Of a stretch of DNA of 64,000 nt, positions 16,754 to 24,940 are shown in pieces. The stretch is taken from contig JAIKWS010000110.1 in assembly GCA_024684515.1 (NCBI GenBank), positions 1 through 64,000 of the forward strand, read 5' to 3'. Below the pieces are notes generated by a model. The model was given only the letters and a program-made list of their open reading frames with translations, was not told the origin of the DNA and made no database searches. The first letter of the stretch is position 1; each line of letters starts with the position of its first letter. The stretch comes from Prevotella sp. (GTDB lineage: Bacteria; Bacteroidota; Bacteroidia; Bacteroidales; Bacteroidaceae). Made by a program: the position numbers and the translations under genes.

Positions 16754-17278
16754 TTACTGCTGCTGTTGCTGCTGTTGCTGACGCCGACCACGATTGCCAC
16801 GTGGACGCTGCATGCGCTTCTGCATGTTGTCCTTGTACTTCTGGAACTGCTCAGCACTCATAATGTCCTCCAGGCCCTTGTTGTAAGCCTCCATGTTCTT
16901 CATCATCTCTTCACGGTTCATGCGAGGACGCTGCTGGCCACCCTGTGCCCCATTCTCACGCTGCGGACGCTCACCCTGTGTGGCATTCTCGTCACGCTGT
17001 GGACGCTGACCCTGTGCCTGGCCACGCTGGCCGCGAGGACCGCCAAAGCCACGACCCATCATGGGCATCTTGTCAGAGAAGTTAGTGTTCAGCTCAAGCA
17101 ATTTCTTACCCTGCTCCTCGTTCAGGCCATACTCCTGAATCATCTGGTTGGTCTGATTCTTGATCATCTCTGTTCTGTCAAACTGGCGGGGCTGACGCTC
17201 CTGCTTCTGTTCCTCCTGTGCCATTACGTTGGCGCTCATCATGATTGCGGCTGCTATAGCCAAAACGATTTTCTTCAT
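16754..17278 (-). CDS. DUF4890 periplasmic protein with polyglutamine tail
   Basis: 174 residues. The signal peptide MKKIVLAIAAAIMMSANVMA is followed by a charged helical region with Spy/CpxP-like character (TEMIKNQTNQMIQEYGLNEE, then MNREEMMKNMEAYNKGLEDI). A low-complexity middle is rich in Q, R, G and P, and the C-terminus ends in eight glutamines. DUF4890 is a Bacteroidetes family resembling periplasmic LTXXQ-type chaperones, with no established role that I know of. The CAG/CAA run encoding the tail is a potential slippage site. No clear promoter was found in the 40 bp upstream. Convergent with the DUF4435 gene. Confidence 0.8.
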   Translation of the reverse strand: MKKIVLAIAAAIMMSANVMAQEEQKQERQPRQFDRTEMIKNQTNQMIQEYGLNEEQGKKLLELNTNFSDKMPMMGRGFGGPRGQRGQAQGQRPQRDENATQGERPQRENGAQGGQQRPRMNREEMMKNMEAYNKGLEDIMSAEQFQKYKDNMQKRMQRPRGNRGRRQQQQQQQQ

Positions 17279-17449
17279 AATTGTGGTTGTTGTTGTTTAA
17301 ATTTGATTCATTAATTAGTGTCAGAGTTGCAACTGATTATCTGACGTCATTTTCAGAAAGAAGTTTAATCGCCAACAATTTTTTTTGTCATGACATCACC
17401 GACAAGTGGTTTTTTCCACTTTCCACATCCTTCTAAAAAGGCTTAACCC

Positions 17450-17515
17450 AAGAACAAGGTAAGAATAAGGTAAGAACAAGGTAAGAACAAGGTAAGAACA
17501 AGATAAGAACAACCC
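17450..17515. repeat. Array A: six 11-bp units AAGAACAAGGT
   Basis: Six consecutive 11-bp units based on AAGAACAAGGT, with single substitutions in units 2, 5 and 6. No reading frame or gene overlaps. It is one of five arrays in this window with exactly 11-bp units but unrelated sequences. Confidence 0.85.
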
Positions 17516-17596
17516 TAGAAGGTGGCAAGCACTGGTTTTTAACATTTGACCTGCTCTATGTCCATATAAACTCTAACAAGCACCTTCTCCCCCCTT

Positions 17597-17686
17597 AAGC
17601 AAGCTCTAGGCATACTCAAGAGCTTGCCTAGAGTATGCCTAGAGTATGCCTAGAGCTTGCTTAGAGCTTGCCTGAAGCTTCGCAAG
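17597..17686. repeat. Array B: 11-bp units AGCTTGCCTAG with an inverted arm
   Basis: Six direct 11-bp units (17621-17686) alternate between AGCTTGCCTAG and AGTATGCCTAG variants. Immediately left, about two units occur in reverse orientation, so 17597-17617 is a perfect 21-bp inverted copy of 17642-17662. The transcript or single strand could fold into a strong hairpin. The rest of the 17280-17703 gap shows no gene. Confidence 0.85.
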
Positions 17687-17703
17687 TGGCAGTTCGCCGT
17701 CAG

Positions 17704-18909
17704 TTAGGAATGAGATGTCTTCCTAGGCAGTATCAGGTTGAGGATGACGCCAACTAGGGCCGACAGGCCAATGCCACTGAGCGAGAAGGAACCGAATTCC
17801 AACACAGCACCACCAATGCCCAGTGTCAGTGTGACGCTGACGATGATGATGTTGCGCGTCTCGTTCAGATCCGTCTTGTGGTTCATGAGATTCTGTATGC
17901 CTACAGCGGCAATAGTGCCGAAGAGCAACAGCATGATACCACCAAGTACAGCACTGGGTATGCTCCGCAAGAGGGCACTGAGCTTGCCCAGCACAGAGAA
18001 AACGACAGCAGTGGCGGCAGCAATGCGGATGACCTTCGGACTGGTGACACGCGTAATCTGCATGGCTCCTGTGACCTCACTGTAGGTAGTGACGGGAGGC
18101 CCTCCAAAGAAGGCTGCGAACAAGCATGCCAGTCCGTCGCCAAACATCGTACGATGCAAGCCGGGATCTTTCACAAAGTCTTTCTCTGCAACAGCACTGA
18201 CCACATAGATGTCACCAATGTGCTCAATAACGGGAGCAATAGCCACGGGTATCATAAAGATGAACGGCTCCCACGCAAACTGTGGCAGATGGAAATGGCT
18301 GATGCTTGTGGGAAGTGCAAGCCAGGGGGCGTCGGCGATGGGTGTCAGGTCAACAATCCCCATACACAGGGCCACGATATATCCTACGGCAATGCCACAG
18401 ATGATGGGCACCAGCTTCAACAGCCCTCGTCCCAGGGTGAGCACCACGATGGCGGTGGCAAGGGCGATAGCCGCCAACAGCCAGTTGGTCTTCGCCATAT
18501 CGACGGCTGCTGGCGAGAGCGAGAGTCCGATGAGAATGATGACAGGTCCGATGACCACTGGCGGGAAGAGCCTGTCGATGAACTTACGTCCCTGCCATCG
18601 GATGAGTGCCGACATCAGGAAGTAGACCAATGCCACGCCAACGATAGCTGCCAGCGTGCCAGGCATGCCCCATTGTTGTGAGGCTGAGATGATAGGGGCG
18701 ATGAAAGCAAAGCTGGAGCCTAGGAAGACGGGCACCTGCCCCTTGGTGACGAAATGGAAGATGAACGTGCCTATTCCGGCTGTAAAGAGTGCCGTTGCAG
18801 GGTCGAGCCCTATCAGCAGGGGTACGAGAACTGTGGAGCCAAAGGCTACGAATAGAAACTGGACGCCTACAATGGTCATCTTGGTTGGGCTTAATGCTTT
18901 TTGATCCAT
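17704..18909 (-). CDS. uraA: Uracil/xanthine permease (NCS2 family)
   Basis: 401 residues with about 12-14 hydrophobic segments. Family motifs are LGSSFAFIAP near the first discontinuous helix, the substrate-site segment AIAPVIEHIGDIYVVSA with the conserved glutamate, and FFGGPPVTTYSEVTGAMQIT. These indicate a proton-coupled nucleobase transporter of the UraA group in the inner membrane. Uracil is the most likely substrate, but xanthine cannot be excluded. The start at 18909 (MDQKALSPTKM) is chosen because the promoter at 18969-19000 would lie inside the longer frame opening at 18999. It is monocistronic, with no recognisable riboswitch in its leader of about 55 nt. Confidence 0.88.
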   Translation of the reverse strand: MDQKALSPTKMTIVGVQFLFVAFGSTVLVPLLIGLDPATALFTAGIGTFIFHFVTKGQVPVFLGSSFAFIAPIISASQQWGMPGTLAAIVGVALVYFLMSALIRWQGRKFIDRLFPPVVIGPVIILIGLSLSPAAVDMAKTNWLLAAIALATAIVVLTLGRGLLKLVPIICGIAVGYIVALCMGIVDLTPIADAPWLALPTSISHFHLPQFAWEPFIFMIPVAIAPVIEHIGDIYVVSAVAEKDFVKDPGLHRTMFGDGLACLFAAFFGGPPVTTYSEVTGAMQITRVTSPKVIRIAAATAVVFSVLGKLSALLRSIPSAVLGGIMLLLFGTIAAVGIQNLMNHKTDLNETRNIIIVSVTLTLGIGGAVLEFGSFSLSGIGLSALVGVILNLILPRKTSHS

Positions 18910-18968
18910 GCTGTTAGTCGTTATGTTAATACAAGATTTTAAAGTTGCCTGGTAATGCTTTCTGAAGG

Positions 18969-19000
18969 CAAAGGTACAACAATTATTGGCTTTTGCCAAA
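18969..19000 (-). promoter_or_regulatory. Promoter of the NCS2 permease
   Basis: Minus strand: TTTG (18997-19000), 20-bp spacer, TACCTTTG (18969-18976), matching the consensus exactly. Confidence 0.75.
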
Positions 19001-19172
19001 AAATCGGAGCATTTTTTTCTGTTTCTGTATTATTCCCAGCGGCCTTCTTTGGAAAATCCTGTTGTTCCTCATGTTTGTTTGCCCAGATGACAATGCGGAC
19101 TTCGCACAGAAAAATGAGAGAATGCCGATAGTGATACCCCCTCCTGTTGTCTGACATCCTGTCCCTTGCCTC

Positions 19173-19213
19173 TGCCAAAATGTCACCTTCTGGGCAGGCG
19201 GCACATGTTTTGT
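19173..19213 (+). promoter_or_regulatory. Possible sigma-54-like promoter and inverted-repeat operator of clpB
   Basis: GGCACA-N4-TTGT at 19200-19213 fits the sigma-54 -24/-12 pattern (TGGCAC-N5-TTGC) with one mismatch at -12. Just upstream, TGCCAAAATGTCA (19173-19185) is a near-palindrome of the form TGMCA-N3-TGTCA, a candidate activator or repressor site. The predicted start would leave a leader of about 33 nt carrying the ribosome-binding site. No TAnnTTTG box is seen upstream of clpB, unlike most genes here. Inference from motif only. Confidence 0.35.
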
Positions 19214-19242
19214 TGCTTTTGCTGATGTAAACAACCAACAAG

Positions 19243-19249
19243 AAAGGAG
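19243..19249 (+). promoter_or_regulatory. Shine-Dalgarno-like site of clpB
   Basis: AAAGGAG (19243-19249) lies 7 nt before the ATG. Such a strong match is unusual for this phylum and supports the chosen start. Confidence 0.6.
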
Positions 19250-19256
19250 CATTATC

Positions 19257-21764
19257 ATGACATTAGAGAAATTCACAATCAAGGCCCAGGAGACGGTGCA
19301 GCAAGCCGTAAGCCTGGCGCAACAACACGGACAGCAGTCCATAGAACCCGTACATCTGATGGCAGCCCTGCTCGACAAGGCACGCGATGTCACCGGCTTC
19401 ATCTTCCAGAAACTGGGAGTCAACGTCCAGCAGATAGCGATGCTCTGCCAGCAGGAGATACAGCACCTGGCACGTGTACAGGGAGGCGATCCCTATCTCT
19501 CGGCCGATGCCAACAAGGTGCTGATGAAAGCACAGGACATCGCACAGAAGATGGGAGATGAGTTCATCAGCGTAGAACCCATCCTGCTCGCTCTGCTCGA
19601 GGTCAACAGCACCGTGAGCCGCATACTCAAGGATGCCGGCGCCACACAGCGGGATATGCAACAGGCCATCCTCGAACTGCGGCAGGGACAGAAGGTGAGT
19701 TCACAAAGCGCTGACGACAACTATCAGAGTCTGGAGAAATATGCCAAGGACCTGGTCAGTCTGGCACGGGCAGGAAAACTCGACCCCGTCATCGGACGTG
19801 ATGACGAGATACGCAGATTGCTACAGATCCTCAGCCGCCGTACGAAAAACAACCCCATCCTCATTGGTGAGCCAGGCACGGGTAAGACCGCCATCGTCGA
19901 AGGACTGGCAGGACGTATCGTGCGTGGCGACGTGCCTGAGAACCTCAAGGACAAAAGGCTATACTCCCTCGACATGGGTGCGCTGGTGGCAGGAGCCAAG
20001 TACAAGGGGGAATTCGAGGAGCGACTCAAGAGCGTCATCAATGAGGTGACCGCCAGCGAGGGGCGCATCATCCTCTTCATCGACGAGATACACACGCTCG
20101 TAGGAGCAGGAGGCGGCGAGGGGGCTATGGATGCTGCCAACATCCTGAAGCCCGCACTGGCACGAGGCGAGCTGAGAGCCATCGGTGCCACGACCTTGAA
20201 TGAATACCAGAAGTATTTCGAGAAAGACAAAGCCCTGGAACGCCGGTTCCAGACGGTGATGGTCGACGAACCTGATGAGATGAGTGCCATCAGCATACTG
20301 CGCGGACTGAAAGAGCGCTACGAGAACCACCACAAGGTACGCATACAGGACGATGCATGTATTGCTGCCGTACAGCTCTCCGAACGCTATATCACCGAGC
20401 GATTCTTGCCTGACAAGGCAATCGACCTGATGGACGAGGCGGCAGCAAAGCTGCGAATGGAGCGCGACTCTGTACCTGAGGAACTTGACGAGATTACCCG
20501 ACGGCTGGCTCAGCTCGAGATTGAACGGGAGGCCATCAAGCGAGAGAACGACCAGCCAAAGATACTGCAGCTGGATCGGGAAATTGCCGAACTCAAAGAC
20601 CAGGAACAGCAGTTCCGAGCCAAATGGGAAGGCGAGCGACAATTAGTCAACCAGATACAGCAGGACAAACAGCAGATGGAAACGCTGAAATACGAGGCTG
20701 AACGGGCTGAGCGCGAGGGCAACTACGGACGGGTGGCTGAAATACGATATGGCAAGATGAAAGAACTCGAACAGCATATCGACAGCGTCCAGAACCAGCT
20801 GAACAGCACTGCCGAGGGCAACAAACTGGTGCGCGAGGAGGTCACTGCCGACGATATTGCTGAGGTCGTCTCACGATGGACGGGAATACCCGTCACACGC
20901 ATGATGCAAAGCGAACGCGAGAAACTGCTGCATCTCGAAGAGGAACTACACAAGCGTGTCATCGGACAGAACGAAGCCATACAGGCTGTCAGCGATGCCG
21001 TCAGACGAAGCCGGGCTGGCCTACAGGACCCCAAGCGGCCTATCGCCTCGTTCATCTTCATGGGAACCACAGGCGTGGGCAAGACAGAGCTGGCAAAGGC
21101 ACTGGCTGAGTATCTGTTCAACGACGAGACGATGATGACACGCATCGACATGTCCGAATATCAGGAGAAACATACCGTCAGCCGGCTCATCGGTGCCCCT
21201 CCGGGATATGTGGGATATGACGAGGGCGGACAGCTGACAGAGGCCGTCAGACGCAAGCCCTACAGCGTGGTGCTCTTCGACGAGATCGAGAAGGCGCATA
21301 CCGATGTCTTCAACATCCTATTGCAGGTGCTCGATGATGGACGGCTCACCGACAACAAAGGCCGTACGGCTGACTTCAAGAATACCATCATCATCATGAC
21401 CAGCAATGCCTCACGCGAACAGCTACGAATGACGATGCGGCCGGAGTTCCTCAACCGTATCGACGAGATTATCACCTTCCAGCAACTCACGCAGGACGAG
21501 ATAGCACAGGTAGTGCGACTGCAGCTCGGTCGAGTGAAGAAAATGCTGGAGCCACAGGGCTTCCAACTCGAGGTCAGCGACCAGGCCGTCAACTGGCTGG
21601 CGCACGAGGGCTACGACCCCGACATGGGTGCACGGCCAGTGAAGCGGGCCATACAGCACTATGTACTCAACGACCTCTCAAAGAAACTGTTGGCAGAGGA
21701 GGTCAGCCGCGAACGCCCTATCGTCATCGACGAATTTGGCGAAGGACTGGTATTCCATAACTAG
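19257..21764 (+). CDS. clpB: ATP-dependent chaperone ClpB
   Basis: 835 residues. The order is N-domain (two Clp repeats, from [13 protein letters not shown]), AAA-1 with Walker A GEPGTGKT (about 204) and DEIHTLVG, the coiled-coil middle domain (about 400-530), and AAA-2 with Walker A GTTGVGKT (about 603) and LFDEIEKAH. The C-terminal domain contains [15 protein letters not shown]. ClpB hexamers thread aggregated proteins with DnaK/J. The copy is about 25-30 residues shorter than usual: between MTSN (about 714) and [11 protein letters not shown] there are only about 12 residues where relatives have a long helical insert. The stress-type upstream region and a strong SD are consistent with heat-shock control. 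Confidence 0.93.
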   Translation: MTLEKFTIKAQETVQQAVSLAQQHGQQSIEPVHLMAALLDKARDVTGFIFQKLGVNVQQIAMLCQQEIQHLARVQGGDPYLSADANKVLMKAQDIAQKMGDEFISVEPILLALLEVNSTVSRILKDAGATQRDMQQAILELRQGQKVSSQSADDNYQSLEKYAKDLVSLARAGKLDPVIGRDDEIRRLLQILSRRTKNNPILIGEPGTGKTAIVEGLAGRIVRGDVPENLKDKRLYSLDMGALVAGAKYKGEFEERLKSVINEVTASEGRIILFIDEIHTLVGAGGGEGAMDAANILKPALARGELRAIGATTLNEYQKYFEKDKALERRFQTVMVDEPDEMSAISILRGLKERYENHHKVRIQDDACIAAVQLSERYITERFLPDKAIDLMDEAAAKLRMERDSVPEELDEITRRLAQLEIEREAIKRENDQPKILQLDREIAELKDQEQQFRAKWEGERQLVNQIQQDKQQMETLKYEAERAEREGNYGRVAEIRYGKMKELEQHIDSVQNQLNSTAEGNKLVREEVTADDIAEVVSRWTGIPVTRMMQSEREKLLHLEEELHKRVIGQNEAIQAVSDAVRRSRAGLQDPKRPIASFIFMGTTGVGKTELAKALAEYLFNDETMMTRIDMSEYQEKHTVSRLIGAPPGYVGYDEGGQLTEAVRRKPYSVVLFDEIEKAHTDVFNILLQVLDDGRLTDNKGRTADFKNTIIIMTSNASREQLRMTMRPEFLNRIDEIITFQQLTQDEIAQVVRLQLGRVKKMLEPQGFQLEVSDQAVNWLAHEGYDPDMGARPVKRAIQHYVLNDLSKKLLAEEVSRERPIVIDEFGEGLVFHN

Positions 21765-21778
21765 AGTTATGACTTTCA

Positions 21779-21823
21779 AGAAAGCAAGAGGGTATGTCGT
21801 CACTGGCATACCCTCTTGATTTC
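21779..21823 (+). terminator. Terminator of clpB
   Basis: A perfect 12-bp stem (CAAGAGGGTATG / CATACCCTCTTG) with a 10-nt loop starts about 20 bp after the stop. Flanking GAAAG and TTTC extend the pairing. The T-run is weak. Confidence 0.7.
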
Positions 21824-22151
21824 TCGAACAATAAGAATCCTATTTATGGATGACCATCATCACGGTTGCCAGCAACAATTGCCGTCATCACGCTTTATTG
21901 TGGAACCGACAAGTGTGCCTACAATTGGCACAACCGATAATGTGACTCATGCGTTTGACAACACGAACGGATGCCCCATCTATGTTCCTACCGACAAGGT
22001 GAACGATTACAAAGCCTCTTGGATAAAGTATGCACTCAGGATAAAACCCATGGATTCTGATGTTAGTGAGTCCCTGTTGGGTGACGTGAACGGTGACGGC
22101 AGCATCAACAACATCGACGTGACAGCCCTCATCTACATGATCTTGGGATGA
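21824..22151 (+). pseudogene. Fragment of a leucine-rich/dockerin-like surface protein
   Basis: The recognisable part (about 21880-22148) reads like the end of a BspA-type repeat protein (EPTSVPTIGTTDNVTHAFDN, then CPIYVPTDKVNDYKASW). It is followed by the first half of a dockerin-like calcium-binding repeat (GDVNGDGSINNIDVTALIYM). No start codon with signal peptide is present, and the second dockerin half is missing because the sequence joins a fragment of an oppositely oriented gene at about 22150. An intact dockerin-like domain of this type is seen at the end of the gene ending at 40867. Both ends are truncated, so this is called a remnant. Confidence 0.7.
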
Positions 22152-23205
22152 GAATACTCACCGTCAAGGGCTCTGAAAAGTTGTATGTGGGATTCTATCA
22201 TTTCATAGCGATCGCTTAGCAGGCTTATCTCTGCTTCCATTAGTGACTGTTGGGCTGTGAGCACTTGAAGGTAGTTCACGTCGCTGTCATATCTCATCTT
22301 GAGCTGTGTCACATGGAGTGTGTGTGTCAGTTTCTCAATCTCATGTTCCCTCAGCGATATGGTCTTGCGGGCGTACTGCTCACTGGCTAGCGCGTCGTTC
22401 ACTTCTTTGCCCGCATCGATGACGGCCTGCTGGAAAGCTACCTTGGCAGACTCCTGCTCAGCCTTTGCCTTAGTGACCTCAGCGCGAAGACGACCTCCTT
22501 GGAAGATAGGGGCAGCAAGTGATGCCAGCGCTGTCTTCAGCCACCCTGTAGGGTCGATAACAGTACCTGGGTCGTTGGTCCATCCGATGCTGCCTGAAAG
22601 GCTCAACGAGGGATAAAGCGAGGCAATAGCTACGTTGGTATTATAGTAAGCGCTTTTCAGCTGAGCCTCGGCTTGCAGGACGTCAGGGCGCTTTCTGAGT
22701 GCGTGTATGTCAATCCGGGGTATATTCTTGATATACTTACAGGATGTGGCGAAATCGCCCCGTTCTATGTGTCCACTCGTCCTGCCAAGGACGGCACATA
22801 GGGCATTTTCTGTCTGTAGCATGTCGCGCTGCAGACCTTCGAGTATGGCTTCCGCTTCCAGCTGTGATGCCTCTGTCTGACTCAGTTCGTCGCTGCTAGC
22901 TTCGCCAACGTCCATCAGGGCTTTCTGCGTCCGTACCATCTTCTTCCAGCTCTCTATAGTTCTGCCGACGGCTGCTATCTGCGCATCGAGCATCTCCAGT
23001 TGGTAGTAGTCAGTGACGATAGTAGAAATCAGTTCTGTACGTACGGCTTTGACATAGGCGACATTTTCCTCTACCGTTGCGGCGGCAGCACGACGGGCAT
23101 TCTGCATTTTCCCGAAGATGTCAGCTTCCCAGCTCACTTCGATGCCGAGAGTATGGCTGGTTTCCGAAGCGCCCGTATCTCTGTTGTCGTATCTCCTTTG
23201 TGCAA
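22133..23205 (-). pseudogene. Truncated TolC-like outer-membrane efflux protein (NodT family)
   Basis: About 355 codons are open. The sequence starts in mid-protein near SWEADIFGKMQNARRAA, a motif that normally follows 100-150 residues into RND outer-membrane factors, and continues through both helical-hairpin repeats (LRKRPDVLQAEAQLKSAYYN; LAAPIFQGGRLRAEV) to the end. Full-length relatives are about 450-480 residues with a lipoprotein signal. Here the upstream part is replaced at about 23205 by a piece of a TonB-dependent receptor on the other strand. No membrane-fusion or RND pump genes are adjacent. An internal ATG at 23137 exists, but such a product could not form a normal barrel. Confidence 0.75.
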
Positions 23206-24019
23206 CCTCACCGACCCACTATTCATCACCGAGGGCAATCCTGATTTGAAGGACACCCACGCCCACGACGTGAAACTGACCTACAACATGGTGCTCGCCC
23301 GCAGTCAGACCTCGCTCAGTACCAGCGTCAGCTATAATTACAACGACCGCGAGACCACGACTGCCCTTAGCTACGACCCCACGACCGCCGTATACGTCAG
23401 CCGTCCCGAAGACGCCCGTGGCAGCCGCTCATGGAACTTCCGTTTGAACTTCGACCAAGGTCTCGGCGACTATTTCCGTTTGCAAAGCGATTTCCGAATG
23501 AACACCAGTCAGCGCTACGGTTTCCTCACACTCCTACCCACGCAGTCTGAGCGCATCGAGAACCGCCAGAGCAGCCTGAATCCCCGCGAAAACCTCACTC
23601 TCTCGCTCGACTATAACTGGCTCAAAGCCTCCGTCTTTACCGAAATCAATGCCGACCGTCTGCGCTACACAACCTCGCCCGAACAGAACACCACCCACTG
23701 GAACAACAACTACGGCCTGCGTGCCGAAGTCACATACGGCAATTTCGTCTTCAATTCCAACCTCACCGAGCGCACCAGCCGAGGCTACACCATCGGCAGC
23801 ATGAACCGCAACATCCTCGTCTGGGACGGCTCCGTCACTTGGAAAATCCTAAAGAACAAAGCCCGCCTCACGCTGTAGTTCGACGACATCCTGAACAACG
23901 AAGACAGCCGCTGGAGCCAGCAGTCAGCCTACCAGCAGACCACCTCTTGGCAGGACTTCCGCCACCATTACGTTGGCATCAGCTTCACATACCACTTGGA
24001 TGCAAAGAAAATGGATTGA
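23205..24019 (+). pseudogene. C-terminal fragment of a TonB-dependent receptor, with an internal stop
   Basis: Begins with CNLTDPLFITEGNPDLKDTH, which is characteristic of the last third of Bacteroidetes outer-membrane beta-barrel (TonB receptor family 3) proteins. Alternating barrel strands follow. Codon 23876-23878 is TAG (after KNKARLTL), and the same frame continues with FDDILNNEDSRWSQQSAYQQ to a proper barrel end (HHYVGISFTYHLDAKKMD) and a stop at 24017-24019. The N-terminal plug and most of the barrel are absent. A neighbouring frame opening at 23000 reads through the junction by chance. Confidence 0.75.
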
Positions 24020-24357
24020 TTTGGTTTGAATCTCTTCCGAAACGAACATATTCCTGCTAAATATCATAAAATCGCATACGGATGATACGCCGTGTGCGAT
24101 TTTTGCATTGAAATGTTGGATTCTTGCGCTCCATTTTATACTGCCGTCAAGTTTGCTCGTCCGAAAGAGCACCGTTTGAAGTTGGAACTGGATGTTGGAG
24201 GAATCCTTGGCCAGACACAGAACATGACAATCCTGGACCACTACTTGACATAGCTGTCTGCAAAGAAACGACGGACGTAATACCAGGGCAGAAGAAAGAA
24301 CAGAAAGCCAGGCACGTCATAGAGAATAGATATCACTATATGAAAAAAATAGAGAAT
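24020..24357. other. Intergenic stretch with a possible short remnant
   Basis: A forward frame in about 24120-24253 reads VKFARPKEHRLKLELDVGG and on to a stop, without start or promoter. It could be the tail of another decayed gene. Nothing else recognisable. Confidence 0.2.
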
Positions 24358-24445
24358 GCCTCCTTCTAGCCTCCTTCTAGCCTCCTTCTAGCCTCCTTCT
24401 AGCCTCCTTCTAGCCTCCTTCTAGCCTCCTTCTAGCCTCCTTCTA
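24358..24445. repeat. Array C: eight perfect 11-bp units GCCTCCTTCTA
   Basis: Eight identical 11-bp copies without a single substitution, suggesting recent expansion or active homogenisation. It is directly followed by a related half-unit and then arrays D and E. Confidence 0.92.
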
Positions 24446-24478
24446 GGCTGCTGTTGGAGTATGGCTAGAGCGAGAGTG

Positions 24479-24511
24479 AAAGGAGACTGAAAGGAGACTG
24501 AAAGGAGACTG
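24479..24511. repeat. Array D: three 11-bp units AAAGGAGACTG
   Basis: Three perfect 11-bp copies, preceded and followed by degenerate 11-mers (GAGCGAGAGTG, AAGCGAAGGAA). It starts 33 bp after array C with an unrelated unit sequence. Confidence 0.85.
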
Positions 24512-24570
24512 AAGCGAAGGAAGACTATGCGAGTATCGACCTATGGCTCCTTTCGATGAGTTTGCAGGCA

Positions 24571-24620
24571 CAATTCAAGGAGAATTCAGGCGGAATTCGA
24601 GTCGAATTCAGGCAGAATTC
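24571..24620. repeat. Array E: AATTC every 11 bp (five times)
   Basis: AATTC begins at 24572, 24583, 24594, 24605 and 24616, exactly 11 bp apart. Four of the five are the palindrome GAATTC. The intervening 5 bp vary (AGGCG, GAGTC, AGGCA). The following 280 bp before the next promoter contain no supported gene. Confidence 0.8.
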
Positions 24621-24901
24621 TCAAAGAGGGTAATGGGGGCTATTTTATATCCTGCATGTCGTCCATGATTTTGATTCGCTAAAGCCCCATGAGACGATGC
24701 CTTTTGATAGGATGTAAGAGAATCCACAGGTTTACATCGCAGGTTATCTGTTCGTTTCAAACCTGTGTGCAGGCTATCAGCTGCCATTACCAATGCAGTG
24801 ATCTTCGCCAGCGGCATCGAAACGGTAAAGGAGAGAGAGACTGATTCGTTAAACTTTCTAATATTTACACGCACTTCTATGATATTATGAAAATAATTGC
24901 C

Positions 24902-24909
24902 TATCTTTG
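24902..24909 (+). promoter_or_regulatory. -7 promoter element (TATCTTTG) of the alpha-2-macroglobulin gene
   Basis: TATCTTTG about 32 bp before the ATG, without a good TTTG at -33. A Shine-Dalgarno-like AAAGGAG (24927-24933) lies 7 nt before the start codon. Confidence 0.6.
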
Positions 24910-24940
24910 CAAGTAAGAACCTCAAGAAAGGAGATACAAT

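Noticed and set aside
18910..18968. Riboswitch in the permease leader
   Set aside because: The leader is only about 55 nt and shows no recognisable purine or PRPP aptamer features.
23000..23204. N-terminal extension of the TonB-receptor fragment
   Set aside because: It is antisense to clear TolC-like coding sequence. The receptor homology begins only after the junction.
24358..24620. CRISPR array
   Set aside because: Units are 11 bp and contiguous, with no unique spacers and no cas genes nearby.
24608..24925. 105-codon minus-strand frame upstream of the A2M gene
   Set aside because: It covers the A2M promoter and RBS and shows no domain or own promoter.
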